Shown here: in pieces, positions 26,139 to 35,067 of the stretch | Numbering within the stretch: the first letter of the stretch is position 1 | Layout: the number at the start of each line of letters is the position of its first letter | Assembly: GCF_000217715.1 (NCBI RefSeq) | Contig: NC_015666.1 | Coordinates: 2,306,270-2,370,269, forward strand | Direction of reading: 5' to 3' | DNA: 64,000 bases | DNA from: Halopiger xanaduensis SH-6 | GTDB taxonomy: Archaea; Halobacteriota; Halobacteria; Halobacteriales; Natrialbaceae | The notes under the pieces: generated by a model | Databases searched by the model: none | Told to the model about the DNA's origin: nothing | The model's input: only the letters and a program-made list of their open reading frames with translations | Made by a program: the position numbers and the translations under genes

Positions 26139-27158
26139 ATGGACATCGAACGACTGACGCTCGCCGAGTGGGGCGAGGCGCTGCCCCGGTCCGGGTTCGA
26201 GGTGTTCCACGACCCCGACGCGCTGACCGTGCTCGACGCCCACACCGACGCCGAGATGCGCCTCTACGGCGCGTTCAAGGGACAGCAGGCGGTCGGCCTT
26301 CTCCCCGTCTTCGTCGACGAGAAGTCCGTCGGCCGCACCGTCTTCTCGCCGCCCGTCTCGCTTGGGGTCCCCCGCTTGGGGCCGATCATCAACCCGAACA
26401 GCCCGAAGCGCCGCAAGTGGGAACGGATCAACAGCGAACTCGCCGAGGCCGTCGCCGCCGACCTCGAGACCGACAAGCGCTCGACGCTGTTCCGGATGAC
26501 CTGCCCGGTCGGCTACGACGATCCCCGTCCCTACAACTGGAACGGCTTCACCACGGAGCCGAAGTTCACCTACGTCGTCGACCTCGAGGGCTGTTCGGAC
26601 GTCGAGGACGCGATGTCGGGGTTCAGCAAGAGCCTCCGCAACGAGATGCGCCGCTACGACGATCTCGACCTGACGATCGAGCAGGAGGGGATCGATTCGG
26701 CGATGCGGATCTACGAGGACGTCGTCGTCCAGTACGAAGAGTACGACGACACCGCGCCGATGACCGAACCCTTCCTCCGCGATCTGCTCTCGTCGCTCGA
26801 CGACGACCGCTGGCGGGTCTACGTCGCCCGGACGCCGGACGGCGAGTACAAGAGCGGCATCATCACGCTGTTCTCGAACGATCTGGCCTACTACTGGCAG
26901 GGCGGCGTCGTCGCGTCCTACGAGCACGTCAGCGTCAACAACCTCCTCCACCGGGTCATCCTCGAGGACATCGTCACCGATCCGGAACTCGAGTCGGTGA
27001 CGGGGTACGATCTGGTCGGCGCGAACACCGAACGGCTCTGCGAGTACAAGGGGAAGTTCAACGGCGAACTCCGGCCCTACTACGCGGTCGAATCGGAGGG
27101 GCTCGAGATGACGCTCGCGAAGTCCGTCTACAGCACCGTGAGCGGCTCGCTGAAGTGA
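26139..27158 (+). CDS. FemAB-like (GNAT fold) acyltransferase, paralog 1
   Basis: A 339-residue protein of the FemAB/BioF2-like acetyltransferase superfamily, which transfers acyl or aminoacyl groups to cell-surface precursors. Motifs shared with the paralog at 35068: FKGQQAVGLLPVF, FSPPVSLGVPRLGP, DDPRPYNWNGF...FTYVVDL, and YDLVGANTERLCEYKGKFNGELRPYY. No signal or membrane segment is seen. It probably decorates a glycan or lipid-linked precursor in the cytoplasm. It has its own copy of the shared upstream motif. Confidence 0.83.
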   Translation: MDIERLTLAEWGEALPRSGFEVFHDPDALTVLDAHTDAEMRLYGAFKGQQAVGLLPVFVDEKSVGRTVFSPPVSLGVPRLGPIINPNSPKRRKWERINSELAEAVAADLETDKRSTLFRMTCPVGYDDPRPYNWNGFTTEPKFTYVVDLEGCSDVEDAMSGFSKSLRNEMRRYDDLDLTIEQEGIDSAMRIYEDVVVQYEEYDDTAPMTEPFLRDLLSSLDDDRWRVYVARTPDGEYKSGIITLFSNDLAYYWQGGVVASYEHVSVNNLLHRVILEDIVTDPELESVTGYDLVGANTERLCEYKGKFNGELRPYYAVESEGLEMTLAKSVYSTVSGSLK

Positions 27159-27231
27159 GCCTCGAGTAGTCGCATTCAGTCTCCCCGCCGAAAACGAAGC
27201 GAACGAACGGGTCGATTTTCGAACCGCGGCG

Positions 27232-29217
27232 TTATCGAGCGTCGTACTCGACGTCGACGAGCGCGTCCCCGTTCAGCCAGAAGTCCGTGATGTTGCCGCT
27301 GAACCAGTAGGCGTCCTTCGAGCCGTCGACGGAACCCTCGACCGCGGTGCTGTCGACGCTGTCGCCGTCGTCGATCGTCGCGTCCTGGTAGCTCGCCTTC
27401 TCGACCGATCCGGAGACCTCGAACCGATACCGGGCCGATTCACCGGTCTCGGTTGCGTCGATGACGAGCGCGTTCGACGGCTGATCCTCGGAGTCGTCCT
27501 CGTTTTCGTCGTTCTCGTCGTTCTCGTCGTCTTCGTCGCCGTCGTCACCGGAGGTTGCATCGATGACCTCCTCGACGGACAGCTCCTCGCCGTCGAGTTC
27601 GACCCACATCACGTCGGGCTGGTCGATGTCGATCGACGTGACAGGACCCGAGACGCGGAAGGCGTCGCCGTAGCCGCCGCCGGTAAGTCCGCTGACGCGG
27701 TACGTGCCGTCCGACTCTTCGATCGTGTCGTTGCCGTTGCCGCCGATACTCCCGCCGGAGGGGCTCTCGTAGTCGGCCTCGGCCAGTTCGACGGCCCCCT
27801 CGGCCGTGAACTCGTACTCGGCGTACCTGGCGTCGGCGTCGGTCACGAACGCGAGCAGGTGGTCGCTTTCCTCGCTCTCGTCTTCGTCGCCGTTGTCGCT
27901 GTCGTCATCGGACGTGGCTTCGATGACCTCCTCGACGGACATCTCCTCGCCGTCGAGTTCCACCCACATCACGTCGGGCTGGTCGATGTCGATCGACGTC
28001 ACGGGACCGGCGACGCGGAAGGCGTCACCGTAGCCGCCGCCGGTGAGTCCGCTCACGCGGGCCGTGCCGTCCGACTCCTCGACGGAGTCGTTACCGTTGG
28101 CGCCGATGGAGCGACCGGACGGGCTCTCGTAGTCGGCCTCGGCGAGTTCGACGGCCCCCTCGGCCGTGAACTCGTACTCCGCGTTCCGCGCGCTGGGGTC
28201 GGTGACGAACGCGAGCAGGTGGCCCTCGAGTTCCTCGTCGTCCTCGCCGTCCTCGTCGGGTTCGTCCCCGTTGCTCGGCGGGGACGGACTGACGCCGCCG
28301 CTGCCGCCGCCCGAGGCGGCCTCCTCCGCCGAGAGCGGCACGCCTTCGACCTCCTCGGGGGAGGTGCGCTGCGGTGAACCCGCGGACGAGCCGTCGATCG
28401 AGCCCGAGTGAACGTGTTCCGTCTCGTAGCGGACGTTCTCGAGTCGCGGTCTGGCGTCGTCCCGCCAGTGGCCGTCGCCGACGCGGATGTCGCCGAGGTT
28501 CGAGTCGGAGAAGTCGCAGTCGACGACTTTCGGTGAGTTGTAGAACGCCCAGAAGCCGCAGTCGGAGCCGACGGAGACGCAGTTCTCGACGCGGCTGCCG
28601 TCGGTTCCCACGCGGAACGAGGAGGCGACGCAGTCGGCCGCGTAGCTGTTGGTGATGATCACGTCGCCGCCGCCGCCACCGCCGCTTGGGTGGGAGGAGA
28701 GGTCTCCCGGCGAACTGCCGTAGATCGCGTTGTCGGGCATGTCCTGGATGTTGACGTTGTTGATCCGGATCGTCCCGCTGTGGGCGTTCGCCACGTAAAT
28801 GCCCGTGGGGCCGTTCGGGTAGGAGTCGCCCGTCGCCCCGTCCGCGAAGTAGTAGTTGTCGATGACGCCGTCGCCGCTGACGATGAACGGCTCCGCCTTC
28901 GTCGTCTCGTCCCAGTTCCCGCGGATCCCGAGGTTGCGGACTTCCCAACCCGACCCGCGCGCGGAGATCTGGAATTTCGCGTTCCGCGCCGAAATGTCGA
29001 TCAGCGTGTTCTCGAGCGTGTCGCCGCTCCCGAGGGAGATCGTGTGCGTTTGTCCGGCGGGGACCTCGATGACGTCGTAGTCCTCGCCGGCAGCTGCAGC
29101 GGAGCCGGCGCCGGCGACGCCGAGCGTCACCGCACTCGCGGCCGCTTTCATATAGGAGCGCCGACCGACCAGCGTTCGTTCGTCGGAATCCGAGCCAGAC
29201 TCCTCGTTGGTAGTCAT
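27232..29217 (-). CDS. Tat-exported beta-helix protein with C-terminal repeats
   Basis: A 661-residue secreted protein. The Tat signal is GRRSYMKAAASAVTLGVAGAGSAAA, spanning about residues 18-43. Residues ~50-280 form a right-handed parallel beta-helix of pectate-lyase type (NTLIDISARNAKFQI, RINNVNIQDMPDNAIYG, VIITNSYAADCVAS). The C-terminal ~370 residues hold two nearly identical ~102-residue modules with a 120-residue period and a divergent third, joined by Asp/Glu/Asn-rich linkers. It probably binds or cleaves an extracellular polysaccharide. The start is the ATG before TTNEESG; upstream sequence is promoter. Confidence 0.85.
   Translation of the reverse strand: MTTNEESGSDSDERTLVGRRSYMKAAASAVTLGVAGAGSAAAAGEDYDVIEVPAGQTHTISLGSGDTLENTLIDISARNAKFQISARGSGWEVRNLGIRGNWDETTKAEPFIVSGDGVIDNYYFADGATGDSYPNGPTGIYVANAHSGTIRINNVNIQDMPDNAIYGSSPGDLSSHPSGGGGGGDVIITNSYAADCVASSFRVGTDGSRVENCVSVGSDCGFWAFYNSPKVVDCDFSDSNLGDIRVGDGHWRDDARPRLENVRYETEHVHSGSIDGSSAGSPQRTSPEEVEGVPLSAEEAASGGGSGGVSPSPPSNGDEPDEDGEDDEELEGHLLAFVTDPSARNAEYEFTAEGAVELAEADYESPSGRSIGANGNDSVEESDGTARVSGLTGGGYGDAFRVAGPVTSIDIDQPDVMWVELDGEEMSVEEVIEATSDDDSDNGDEDESEESDHLLAFVTDADARYAEYEFTAEGAVELAEADYESPSGGSIGGNGNDTIEESDGTYRVSGLTGGGYGDAFRVSGPVTSIDIDQPDVMWVELDGEELSVEEVIDATSGDDGDEDDENDENDENEDDSEDQPSNALVIDATETGESARYRFEVSGSVEKASYQDATIDDGDSVDSTAVEGSVDGSKDAYWFSGNITDFWLNGDALVDVEYDAR
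27555..27861 (-). repeat. Intragenic repeat copy 2 of beta-helix protein
   Basis: Encodes HLLAFVTDADARYAEYEFTAEG...VEEVIDATSG, nearly identical to 27915-28221. The 360-bp period and near-identity in DNA suggest recent duplication or gene conversion. Confidence 0.75.
27915..28221 (-). repeat. Intragenic repeat copy 1 of beta-helix protein
   Basis: Encodes HLLAFVTDPSARNAEYEFTAEG...VEEVIEATSD. Differs from copy 2 at few positions (for example SPSGRSIGANGND against SPSGGSIGGNGND). A third, divergent module (LVIDATETGESARYRFEVSG) follows copy 2. Confidence 0.75.
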
Positions 29218-29537
29218 ACACTGCGGTTCAGGAACAGTCCGTCGAAGTAAGAATCTCTTCAACTGATTAGTCTTTATAATAGGACAGTCATGATCGAGCA
29301 ATCATCAGGGAAGACGAATAAACTCGCTAATGTGAATGTGAGGGAGAGCAGACGATCGGCGACAAAGTGCGGTTCAGTGGCTGCCTCGAGGCGCCAGGCG
29401 GACAAATCGGCGACGAGCGGAAGCGACGGCAGCGTCAACACTGCTCAAGCGCACACTGGCGGTAGTGGCGACGGACGGCGCGGACCCAGTGCCTTCGGAA
29501 CGGAAAACAGGAAGAAACGGCGAGGGGCGTCGCGCCG
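29218..29537. promoter_or_regulatory. Intergenic region upstream of beta-helix gene
   Basis: 320 bp with no supported gene. TATAATAGGAC at 29275-29285 is the third copy of the element found at 21950 and 23351. It lies about 60 nt upstream of the beta-helix start, read in the same orientation relative to the chromosome as the other two. Confidence 0.45.
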
Positions 29538-31073
29538 TTAACTCAGTTGCGCGACGGCCCGGCGCAGATCCAGCAGGCCGCTGGTGACCGCCAGCGCGAG
29601 CCAACTGACGACGCCGAGGAGGACGATCGCGAGCAGGGAGGCGACGCTCGAGACGTAGGGCAAGCCGAGCACGACGATCAGGGACATGCCGCCTGCGATA
29701 CTGCAGACGGTCAGGGCCGTCCGGAAGAGCGACCGGAGCGGGAGGGACAGTTCGGAGTGGATGAGGTAGATGTTGATTCCGACCATGATCGCGTAGCTGA
29801 TCACCGTCGACAGCGCCGCGCCGACGACGCCGATCGTCGGCAGGAGGACCAGGTTGAGAACGAAGTTGAGCGCCGCCGTTCCGCCCTTCGAAAGCGCCCT
29901 GTGGCGGGCGCGTCCGAGGAAATCGAGCGCGTCGTCGGTGATCTTGTTGATCGACTGGAGGACGACGAACGCCGCGAGCACCTGCACGATCGGAATCGCG
30001 CCGAGATAGCCGTCGCCGAAGACGTATCGGACAGCAGGATCCGCAACCAAGGCGATCCCGGCGGCGGCGGGGACGTAGAAGAGCAGGTTGTACTCGAACG
30101 TCGTATGGTAGATCTCGGCGGCCCGCTCGAGGTTGTCGCTGGACTTCGATTCGCCGTAGGCGGGCGCGAGCGCGAACCCGAGCGAGCTCGCGGGCGCCGT
30201 CACGAACTCGGTCAGTTGCTTGGCCAGGGTGTAGTACCCGACGGCGACGGGGGAGAGGATCGCCCCGACGAGCACGATGTCGACGCGCTTGTAGAGGATC
30301 GACGCGGCGCCGGTGACGGTGAGCGGGAGGCTGTACTCGAAGATGCGGCGGGTGAGGTTCTCGGTCTCGTCGGCGTCGTCACTCCCGGCCGACGAGGCTC
30401 CCTCCCCATCGGTCGACCCGGTCGCGGCCGTCTCACCGGTCGCGTTCCAATCGGCGCCCGACACCCACCGGTAGAGGACGGTCAGCCCGAGCGTCGCGCT
30501 CAGCGCGTAGCCGACGACGTAGCCGAACAGCGCCCCGGCGACGCCGAACCCGAGCGCGAGCAGCGACAGGACGGACGCGAGGATGCCGAGGTTCGCGACG
30601 ATCAACAGCAGCGCGCTCCAGGAGACGCGGTTGAAGCCCTGACAGAGGAAGTACCCGAACGAGTGGAGCGTCCGGGCGACGATAAAGAGGAATCCGATCG
30701 TGAGCAGCCAGACCAGGTCGGGCTCGCCGAACTGCGCGGCGATCGGCCCGCGGAACGCGAGGACCGTCCCCGCGACGACCGCGATCGCGATCACGTTGAA
30801 CGTCAGCGCGCGGCGGACGATGAACGGAATCTTCGACGGATCCGTCTCGCGGAACTCGGTGACGTACCGCGCGGCCGACTTGGCGAACCCCATCCGGCTG
30901 AAGAAAATCGCCACGCTGCAGATCGAAATCGCCAGGTACAGCAGGCCGTACTCCTCCGTCGTCAGGAAGACGTTCGTCAAGAGGAGCACGAGCAGGCCGT
31001 TGACGCCGACTTCGACGACCTTGGCGGCCAGATTCGCCTTGAACCCGCTGACGAGCTTGTCGGTTTCGGGCAT
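29538..31073 (-). CDS. Polysaccharide flippase (MOP superfamily, AglR/Wzx-like)
   Basis: A 511-residue protein with about 12-14 membrane helices, of the oligosaccharide/polysaccharide flippase family. It probably moves lipid-linked glycans across the membrane. It begins with the typical KLVSGFKANLAAKVVEVGVNGLLVLLLTNVFLTTEEYGLLYLA. An acidic cytoplasmic loop sits near residue 230 (STDGEGASSAGSDDADETE). The start is the ATG at 31073; the open frame upstream is Arg/Pro-rich and unlikely coding. Copy D of the shared motif lies 210 nt upstream, implying a long leader. Confidence 0.9.
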   Translation of the reverse strand: MPETDKLVSGFKANLAAKVVEVGVNGLLVLLLTNVFLTTEEYGLLYLAISICSVAIFFSRMGFAKSAARYVTEFRETDPSKIPFIVRRALTFNVIAIAVVAGTVLAFRGPIAAQFGEPDLVWLLTIGFLFIVARTLHSFGYFLCQGFNRVSWSALLLIVANLGILASVLSLLALGFGVAGALFGYVVGYALSATLGLTVLYRWVSGADWNATGETAATGSTDGEGASSAGSDDADETENLTRRIFEYSLPLTVTGAASILYKRVDIVLVGAILSPVAVGYYTLAKQLTEFVTAPASSLGFALAPAYGESKSSDNLERAAEIYHTTFEYNLLFYVPAAAGIALVADPAVRYVFGDGYLGAIPIVQVLAAFVVLQSINKITDDALDFLGRARHRALSKGGTAALNFVLNLVLLPTIGVVGAALSTVISYAIMVGINIYLIHSELSLPLRSLFRTALTVCSIAGGMSLIVVLGLPYVSSVASLLAIVLLGVVSWLALAVTSGLLDLRRAVAQLS

Positions 31074-31406
31074 CGATTTACGACCCGTCGGCGGTCGGTC
31101 TCGACTCGAGGGCATCACTGTGCGGTTCGATTCGGGGGAGGGCTCGACAGGAATCTGGTACCGTCGGTCCGCCGCCGAGCCACCACGAGCGGGCATCCGA
31201 ACAGCCGATGCGATACGAGGACGTCCGGGACTGGCGTTCGAGATCCGGCATTAACCAGTACAACGCTAGCCGGATCGAGCCCTTGTTATTGATCAGCTAC
31301 CGGATTTCACGCCGACCGTGCGGGATTTTGCGGCCGATTGAATCCGTGATCAGCGTCGGAGAAGGGGCACCAAATCGGAGAGTCGACGCGACGGCCGTAC
31401 TCGAGC
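31074..31406. promoter_or_regulatory. Leader of flippase gene with shared motif copy D
   Basis: 333 bp without a supported gene. On the minus strand AAATCCGG, 10 nt, ATAACAA occupies 31283-31309. Unlike the other copies it is far (209 nt) from the annotated start, so either the transcript has a long 5' leader or the motif also acts at a distance. Confidence 0.45.
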
Positions 31407-33233
31407 TTACTCGAGGCTCGAGTCGGTGTCGACGTAGTAGAGGTCGAACTCGCCGTTGGACTGCACCCGGTTCACGTGGGGCTGCGTCGCGACCGAGTCG
31501 AGTTCCTCTTCGGTGTACCGGAGTTCGTTGTACGCGCTCACCTCGCGTTCGTAATCGACGCGCGTCAACGCGAGATATCTGTCCTCGTCGTACCGCGTCG
31601 CGAGCGGGTCGCCGAACGACGACTCGTCGAGATTCTGATGGCGGTGCATTCGTTCCGCGTTCCCGTTGATCGCGTCGTCGAACCGATTCGGTCCGTCCCG
31701 CAGTCCGAGGAACCCGATGTCCTCGTCCTGGTTCTCGAACGCGGTCTCGTAGCCGTTCATCTGCGTGTCGCTGACGTGCGGGGAGGCCTTGTACGTGTAC
31801 GGGGACGGAATCACGGCCGCGAGAGAGAGGACCAGCAACAGGGCGAAGCCGACGGCGATGACCGGATGGCCGGGAACGAACCGGGACCGATCGCCCGAAA
31901 ATTTGGTCGTAAGTCCGTGGATCGCGATCGAACCGAGCAGCGTCACGAACAGCATCATCAGCCCGAAGACACGGAAGTGCATCGTCGAATCCGGCGCGAG
32001 GAAGTAGATTCCGAACAGCGGGACGAGCGCCACCAACGCGCCGAGGAAGTACATCGTCTCGGCTCGAATCGACGCGAACCAACTCGAGTTGCGCCGGACG
32101 ACCACGCCCAACGCGAGCGCGCCGACGAGGAGCACGAACACCAGTTGCGCGGTGAACAGTTTGAAGAACACCTCGACGAGGCTGCCGCCGATCGCCGAGA
32201 GCGACGCTCCCTGTACCGCGACGGTGTCGCCGGCGCCGCTGCGACCCTCGAGTACGAACTCGATCGCCGCAGAGAAGAAGTGCTCGAACATCCCGCTGAA
32301 GAAGTCGTGGTTCGAGGTCCACACGAGGAACAGGCCGATCAGAAACGCCGAGTGGCCGTAGAGCGTCGTCTGGCCGGCCATCCGACCGTCGCTCGCGACG
32401 CGCCGCGCGAGGAACTGGAGCGCACAGATCCCGAGGAAGACGGCGATCAGGTGGGCGACGAGCTGGGGGTGATAGACGACGGTCGCGATCGAGACGAACG
32501 CGAGGGCGACGCCGATCGCGGACGCGGGCCGAGAGACGCTCTCTCGACCCGGCCGAACGTACTTGACGAGGAGGTACACGAGCAGCGCCGAGAACAGCAC
32601 GGCCTGGGACATCGCGTGCGCCTCGAGGAACATCGAGATCGTCGTGATCGGCAGCAGGAGAAACGCAGCAAAGGCGCCGATCGCCGCGGCGCGGCCGCGA
32701 TCGTCGGGAACGATGGTGCCGACGCAGAGCGGAACGAACGTACAAAACACCAGCACGGCGAGCAGGACCATCAGCAGCATCGAGCGCGAGAGGGGGATGC
32801 CGAGGGCCGAGTGGATGAAGACCGTCACCGTGTGGATACCGGGATAGTAGAGGTCGAACGGGACGATCGTGCCTTCGGAGAGGGCGCGCGCCCAGCCGAG
32901 GTGCGTTAGCGCGTCGTGGTGGCCGAGAAAGCGGTAGCCGCGGACGATGGGGAGGCCGACGAACACGGTCATCACGAGGCCGCCGAGGGCGACCGCGAGT
33001 CCGCGGTCCGTCCGTCTGTCGCCGCTTGACGGGCCGAACGCGACGGCGAGCGACGCGGCCAGCGCGACCAGCAGGCCGGCCCAGACCTCCGCGGGGGTCA
33101 TCGTGTAGAACGAGAGTTCGTAGCCGGTCGCCGGATTCGAACGCGCGACGAGCGCGCTGGCGGCGACCGCGAGGAAGCCGAGTGTGAGCGCTACCTTTCG
33201 AAGCGAACCGCCGACGGGTGACTGCGTTGACAT
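31407..33233 (-). CDS. Large polytopic GT-C-like membrane protein
   Basis: A 608-residue protein with roughly 12 hydrophobic segments followed by a ~130-residue soluble extracellular C-terminal part (SPYTYKASPHVSDTQMNGYE onward). The FLGHHDALTHLGWARAL loop after the third helix looks like the first luminal loop of GT-C glycosyltransferases, with acidic and His residues. It could be a lipid-phosphate-sugar-dependent glycosyltransferase or polymerase for the surface glycan. The family is not certain. Copy B of the shared motif lies 34 nt before the ATG. Confidence 0.78.
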   Translation of the reverse strand: MSTQSPVGGSLRKVALTLGFLAVAASALVARSNPATGYELSFYTMTPAEVWAGLLVALAASLAVAFGPSSGDRRTDRGLAVALGGLVMTVFVGLPIVRGYRFLGHHDALTHLGWARALSEGTIVPFDLYYPGIHTVTVFIHSALGIPLSRSMLLMVLLAVLVFCTFVPLCVGTIVPDDRGRAAAIGAFAAFLLLPITTISMFLEAHAMSQAVLFSALLVYLLVKYVRPGRESVSRPASAIGVALAFVSIATVVYHPQLVAHLIAVFLGICALQFLARRVASDGRMAGQTTLYGHSAFLIGLFLVWTSNHDFFSGMFEHFFSAAIEFVLEGRSGAGDTVAVQGASLSAIGGSLVEVFFKLFTAQLVFVLLVGALALGVVVRRNSSWFASIRAETMYFLGALVALVPLFGIYFLAPDSTMHFRVFGLMMLFVTLLGSIAIHGLTTKFSGDRSRFVPGHPVIAVGFALLLVLSLAAVIPSPYTYKASPHVSDTQMNGYETAFENQDEDIGFLGLRDGPNRFDDAINGNAERMHRHQNLDESSFGDPLATRYDEDRYLALTRVDYEREVSAYNELRYTEEELDSVATQPHVNRVQSNGEFDLYYVDTDSSLE

Positions 33234-33632
33234 TCGAACTATCCCGTCGTTCGCCGATCGCGGGCCTTGTTATTCGCTCGTTGCCGACTGTAAGCACTGC
33301 AGTACCGTCGTCAGAATCGGACGGTCATCGGTCGCTGTCTTGCTTTCAGATAAAAACATCGCAGCATCCGACCGATAGTCGACAGCTGCGACCAAGCCAT
33401 CGCGGTCGCGTAGTCGGTAACAAGGTTCGCATCTCGAGACCGAATCTCGAGGCCGGACGAAACGGGCGATGCACGGACAACGTGGCTATCCAGAGACGAC
33501 GAACGAGTAACGGAACTGTGAGCACGTCCAACCGATGCAGAGCACGCGACGAGAATGCGAGCGATTATCGTCGATCACTCTCCGCGATTATCCGCGACAC
33601 TTCCCCGCGTCTTCGAGAAAACGAAACGCTCG
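33234..33632. promoter_or_regulatory. Intergenic region with shared motif copy B
   Basis: 399 bp between the GT-C-like start and the DUF1616 stop. The minus strand carries TTACAGTCGG, 10 nt, ATAACAA at 33267-33293, the best match to copy A. No gene is seen in the remaining part. Confidence 0.55.
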
Positions 33633-34676
33633 CTACCCGTCCGACTCCGCCTCGAGATCGTCGTTGATCTCGACCCAGAGGTAGCCCGACCGGTACGCGT
33701 TGTCGACGGTCGGCGTGTCCGGCACGTCGCCCTCGTAGAGCAGTACCGCGATGCGGACCTCGCCGCTCTCGGCGGTCGGTGTCACCGACCGCTCGGCGGT
33801 CGCGGTCTCGCCGTCGCCGACGCTGTACTCGACGCGCTGGTGGTCCGTCCGCTCGAGTACCGAGCCGTCCTCGAGCCACTGCTCCTGGACGACGGCCGTG
33901 TACTCAGTTGTCGACCCTTCTTGGTTCTCCACGGCGATCGTGAGCGGGACGGACTCCCCGGACTCGATCTCGGTCGTGTAGTTCCCTGCAACGAGCTCGC
34001 CCCCGTCGTCCTCGCCGAGGAGTCGGAGGTCGGTGTACTGCTCGGCCTGCTGGGGCGAGACGAGCGCGTAGCCGACGCTCGTCAGCGCGATCACCATGCT
34101 GACGATCAGGACGACGTTGACCGCCGTGTACGCGATTGATCCGCGATCGACGATCGCGGCGCGGGCGGCCCCGACCTTGCGGAGCAGCCGGAGCCGGTAG
34201 CGATCCTGGGCAGGGACGCGGAACCGACGGACCGTAGCAACCGCGACGGTCAGCAGCACGAACCCGCTCACGGCCCCGACGACGACGGGACCCGTAAACT
34301 CGAGCGACAGGGCCGCGGCGGTCAGCCCGATCAGCGGCAGCGACGCGAAGCTCAGGCCGAACGCGAGCGCGGCGCGTTCGACCTCAGTTACGTCTCGCAT
34401 TTGGCCGATGCCGAAGCCCGTCGACGCCTCGAGCGGGGCGGCGCGGGGGAACAGCGCGGCGACGATCGCGTAGCCGGGTGCGAGGAACAATAGCGGAAAA
34501 CCGACCGCGGCTCGCACGACCGGGGAGCCGATATCGACGACCGTCAGGAGGAGGGTCGCGACGGCGACGAATCCGGCGACGGCGACCAGATCGGTCGGCG
34601 TTCGTGTGACGAGGCGTCTGGTTCCCTGGCCGACGGCGACGACCGGCCGAACCGTTCGAATCAGGAGGTCTTTCAT
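33633..34676 (-). CDS. DUF1616 membrane protein
   Basis: A 347-residue protein of the archaeal DUF1616 family. Four to five membrane helices span residues ~30-180 (AVAGFVAVATLLLTVVDI; FPLLFLAPGYAIVAALFP; ALAFGLSFASLPLIGLTAAAL; VVGAVSGFVLLTVAVATV) and another near 200. An extracellular beta domain with NYT/NQEGST-like sequons completes it. DUF1616 genes recur in archaeal surface-glycosylation clusters, but no enzyme function is established to my knowledge. Copy E of the shared motif lies 39 nt upstream of the ATG. Confidence 0.85.
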   Translation of the reverse strand: MKDLLIRTVRPVVAVGQGTRRLVTRTPTDLVAVAGFVAVATLLLTVVDIGSPVVRAAVGFPLLFLAPGYAIVAALFPRAAPLEASTGFGIGQMRDVTEVERAALAFGLSFASLPLIGLTAAALSLEFTGPVVVGAVSGFVLLTVAVATVRRFRVPAQDRYRLRLLRKVGAARAAIVDRGSIAYTAVNVVLIVSMVIALTSVGYALVSPQQAEQYTDLRLLGEDDGGELVAGNYTTEIESGESVPLTIAVENQEGSTTEYTAVVQEQWLEDGSVLERTDHQRVEYSVGDGETATAERSVTPTAESGEVRIAVLLYEGDVPDTPTVDNAYRSGYLWVEINDDLEAESDG

Positions 34677-35067
34677 TTATCCGTCAGTTATCCGATACTC
34701 GACCGGTTCGGATATTGTTACTCGTCGTATAACCGACTATTCAGTGAGGCTACTGGTCGAATCACCGCTCGACTCGCTGGTTTGGAACTCCGCTGCGTCG
34801 CTCGCCGGCGCCACGGACGCAAGACGCGACTGCTCGAGGCCGAACTGCGGCCACAGGCGGGAACCGAACGATCGTAGCGGGTGACTATACTGACCGTCGG
34901 GTTCGGTAGCCACACCGTCGAACACGACAGCGATCGTGACAGACAGCCCGCGATGACGGAAACAGGTTGCTTACAAAGTGCTCGTGAAGCGATGGGTCGC
35001 GTATGGTACGCCGAGCGACTGACAGCGACGACGACGTTCCATCGGCCGTCGCCGGGTGGTCGAGCGC
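34677..35067. promoter_or_regulatory. Divergent promoter region with shared motif copy E
   Basis: 391 bp between DUF1616 and the second FemAB-like gene. On the minus strand AGTCGG, 11 nt, GTAACAA occupies 34715-34742. On the plus strand a weaker TTACAAAG sequence near 34973 might serve the FemAB gene. No coding sequence is supported. Confidence 0.5.

Noticed and set aside
29290-29541. Short plus-strand frame between beta-helix and flippase genes
   Set aside because: Basic, Ser/Gly-rich composition unlike haloarchaeal proteins, and it overlaps the flippase end; no support.
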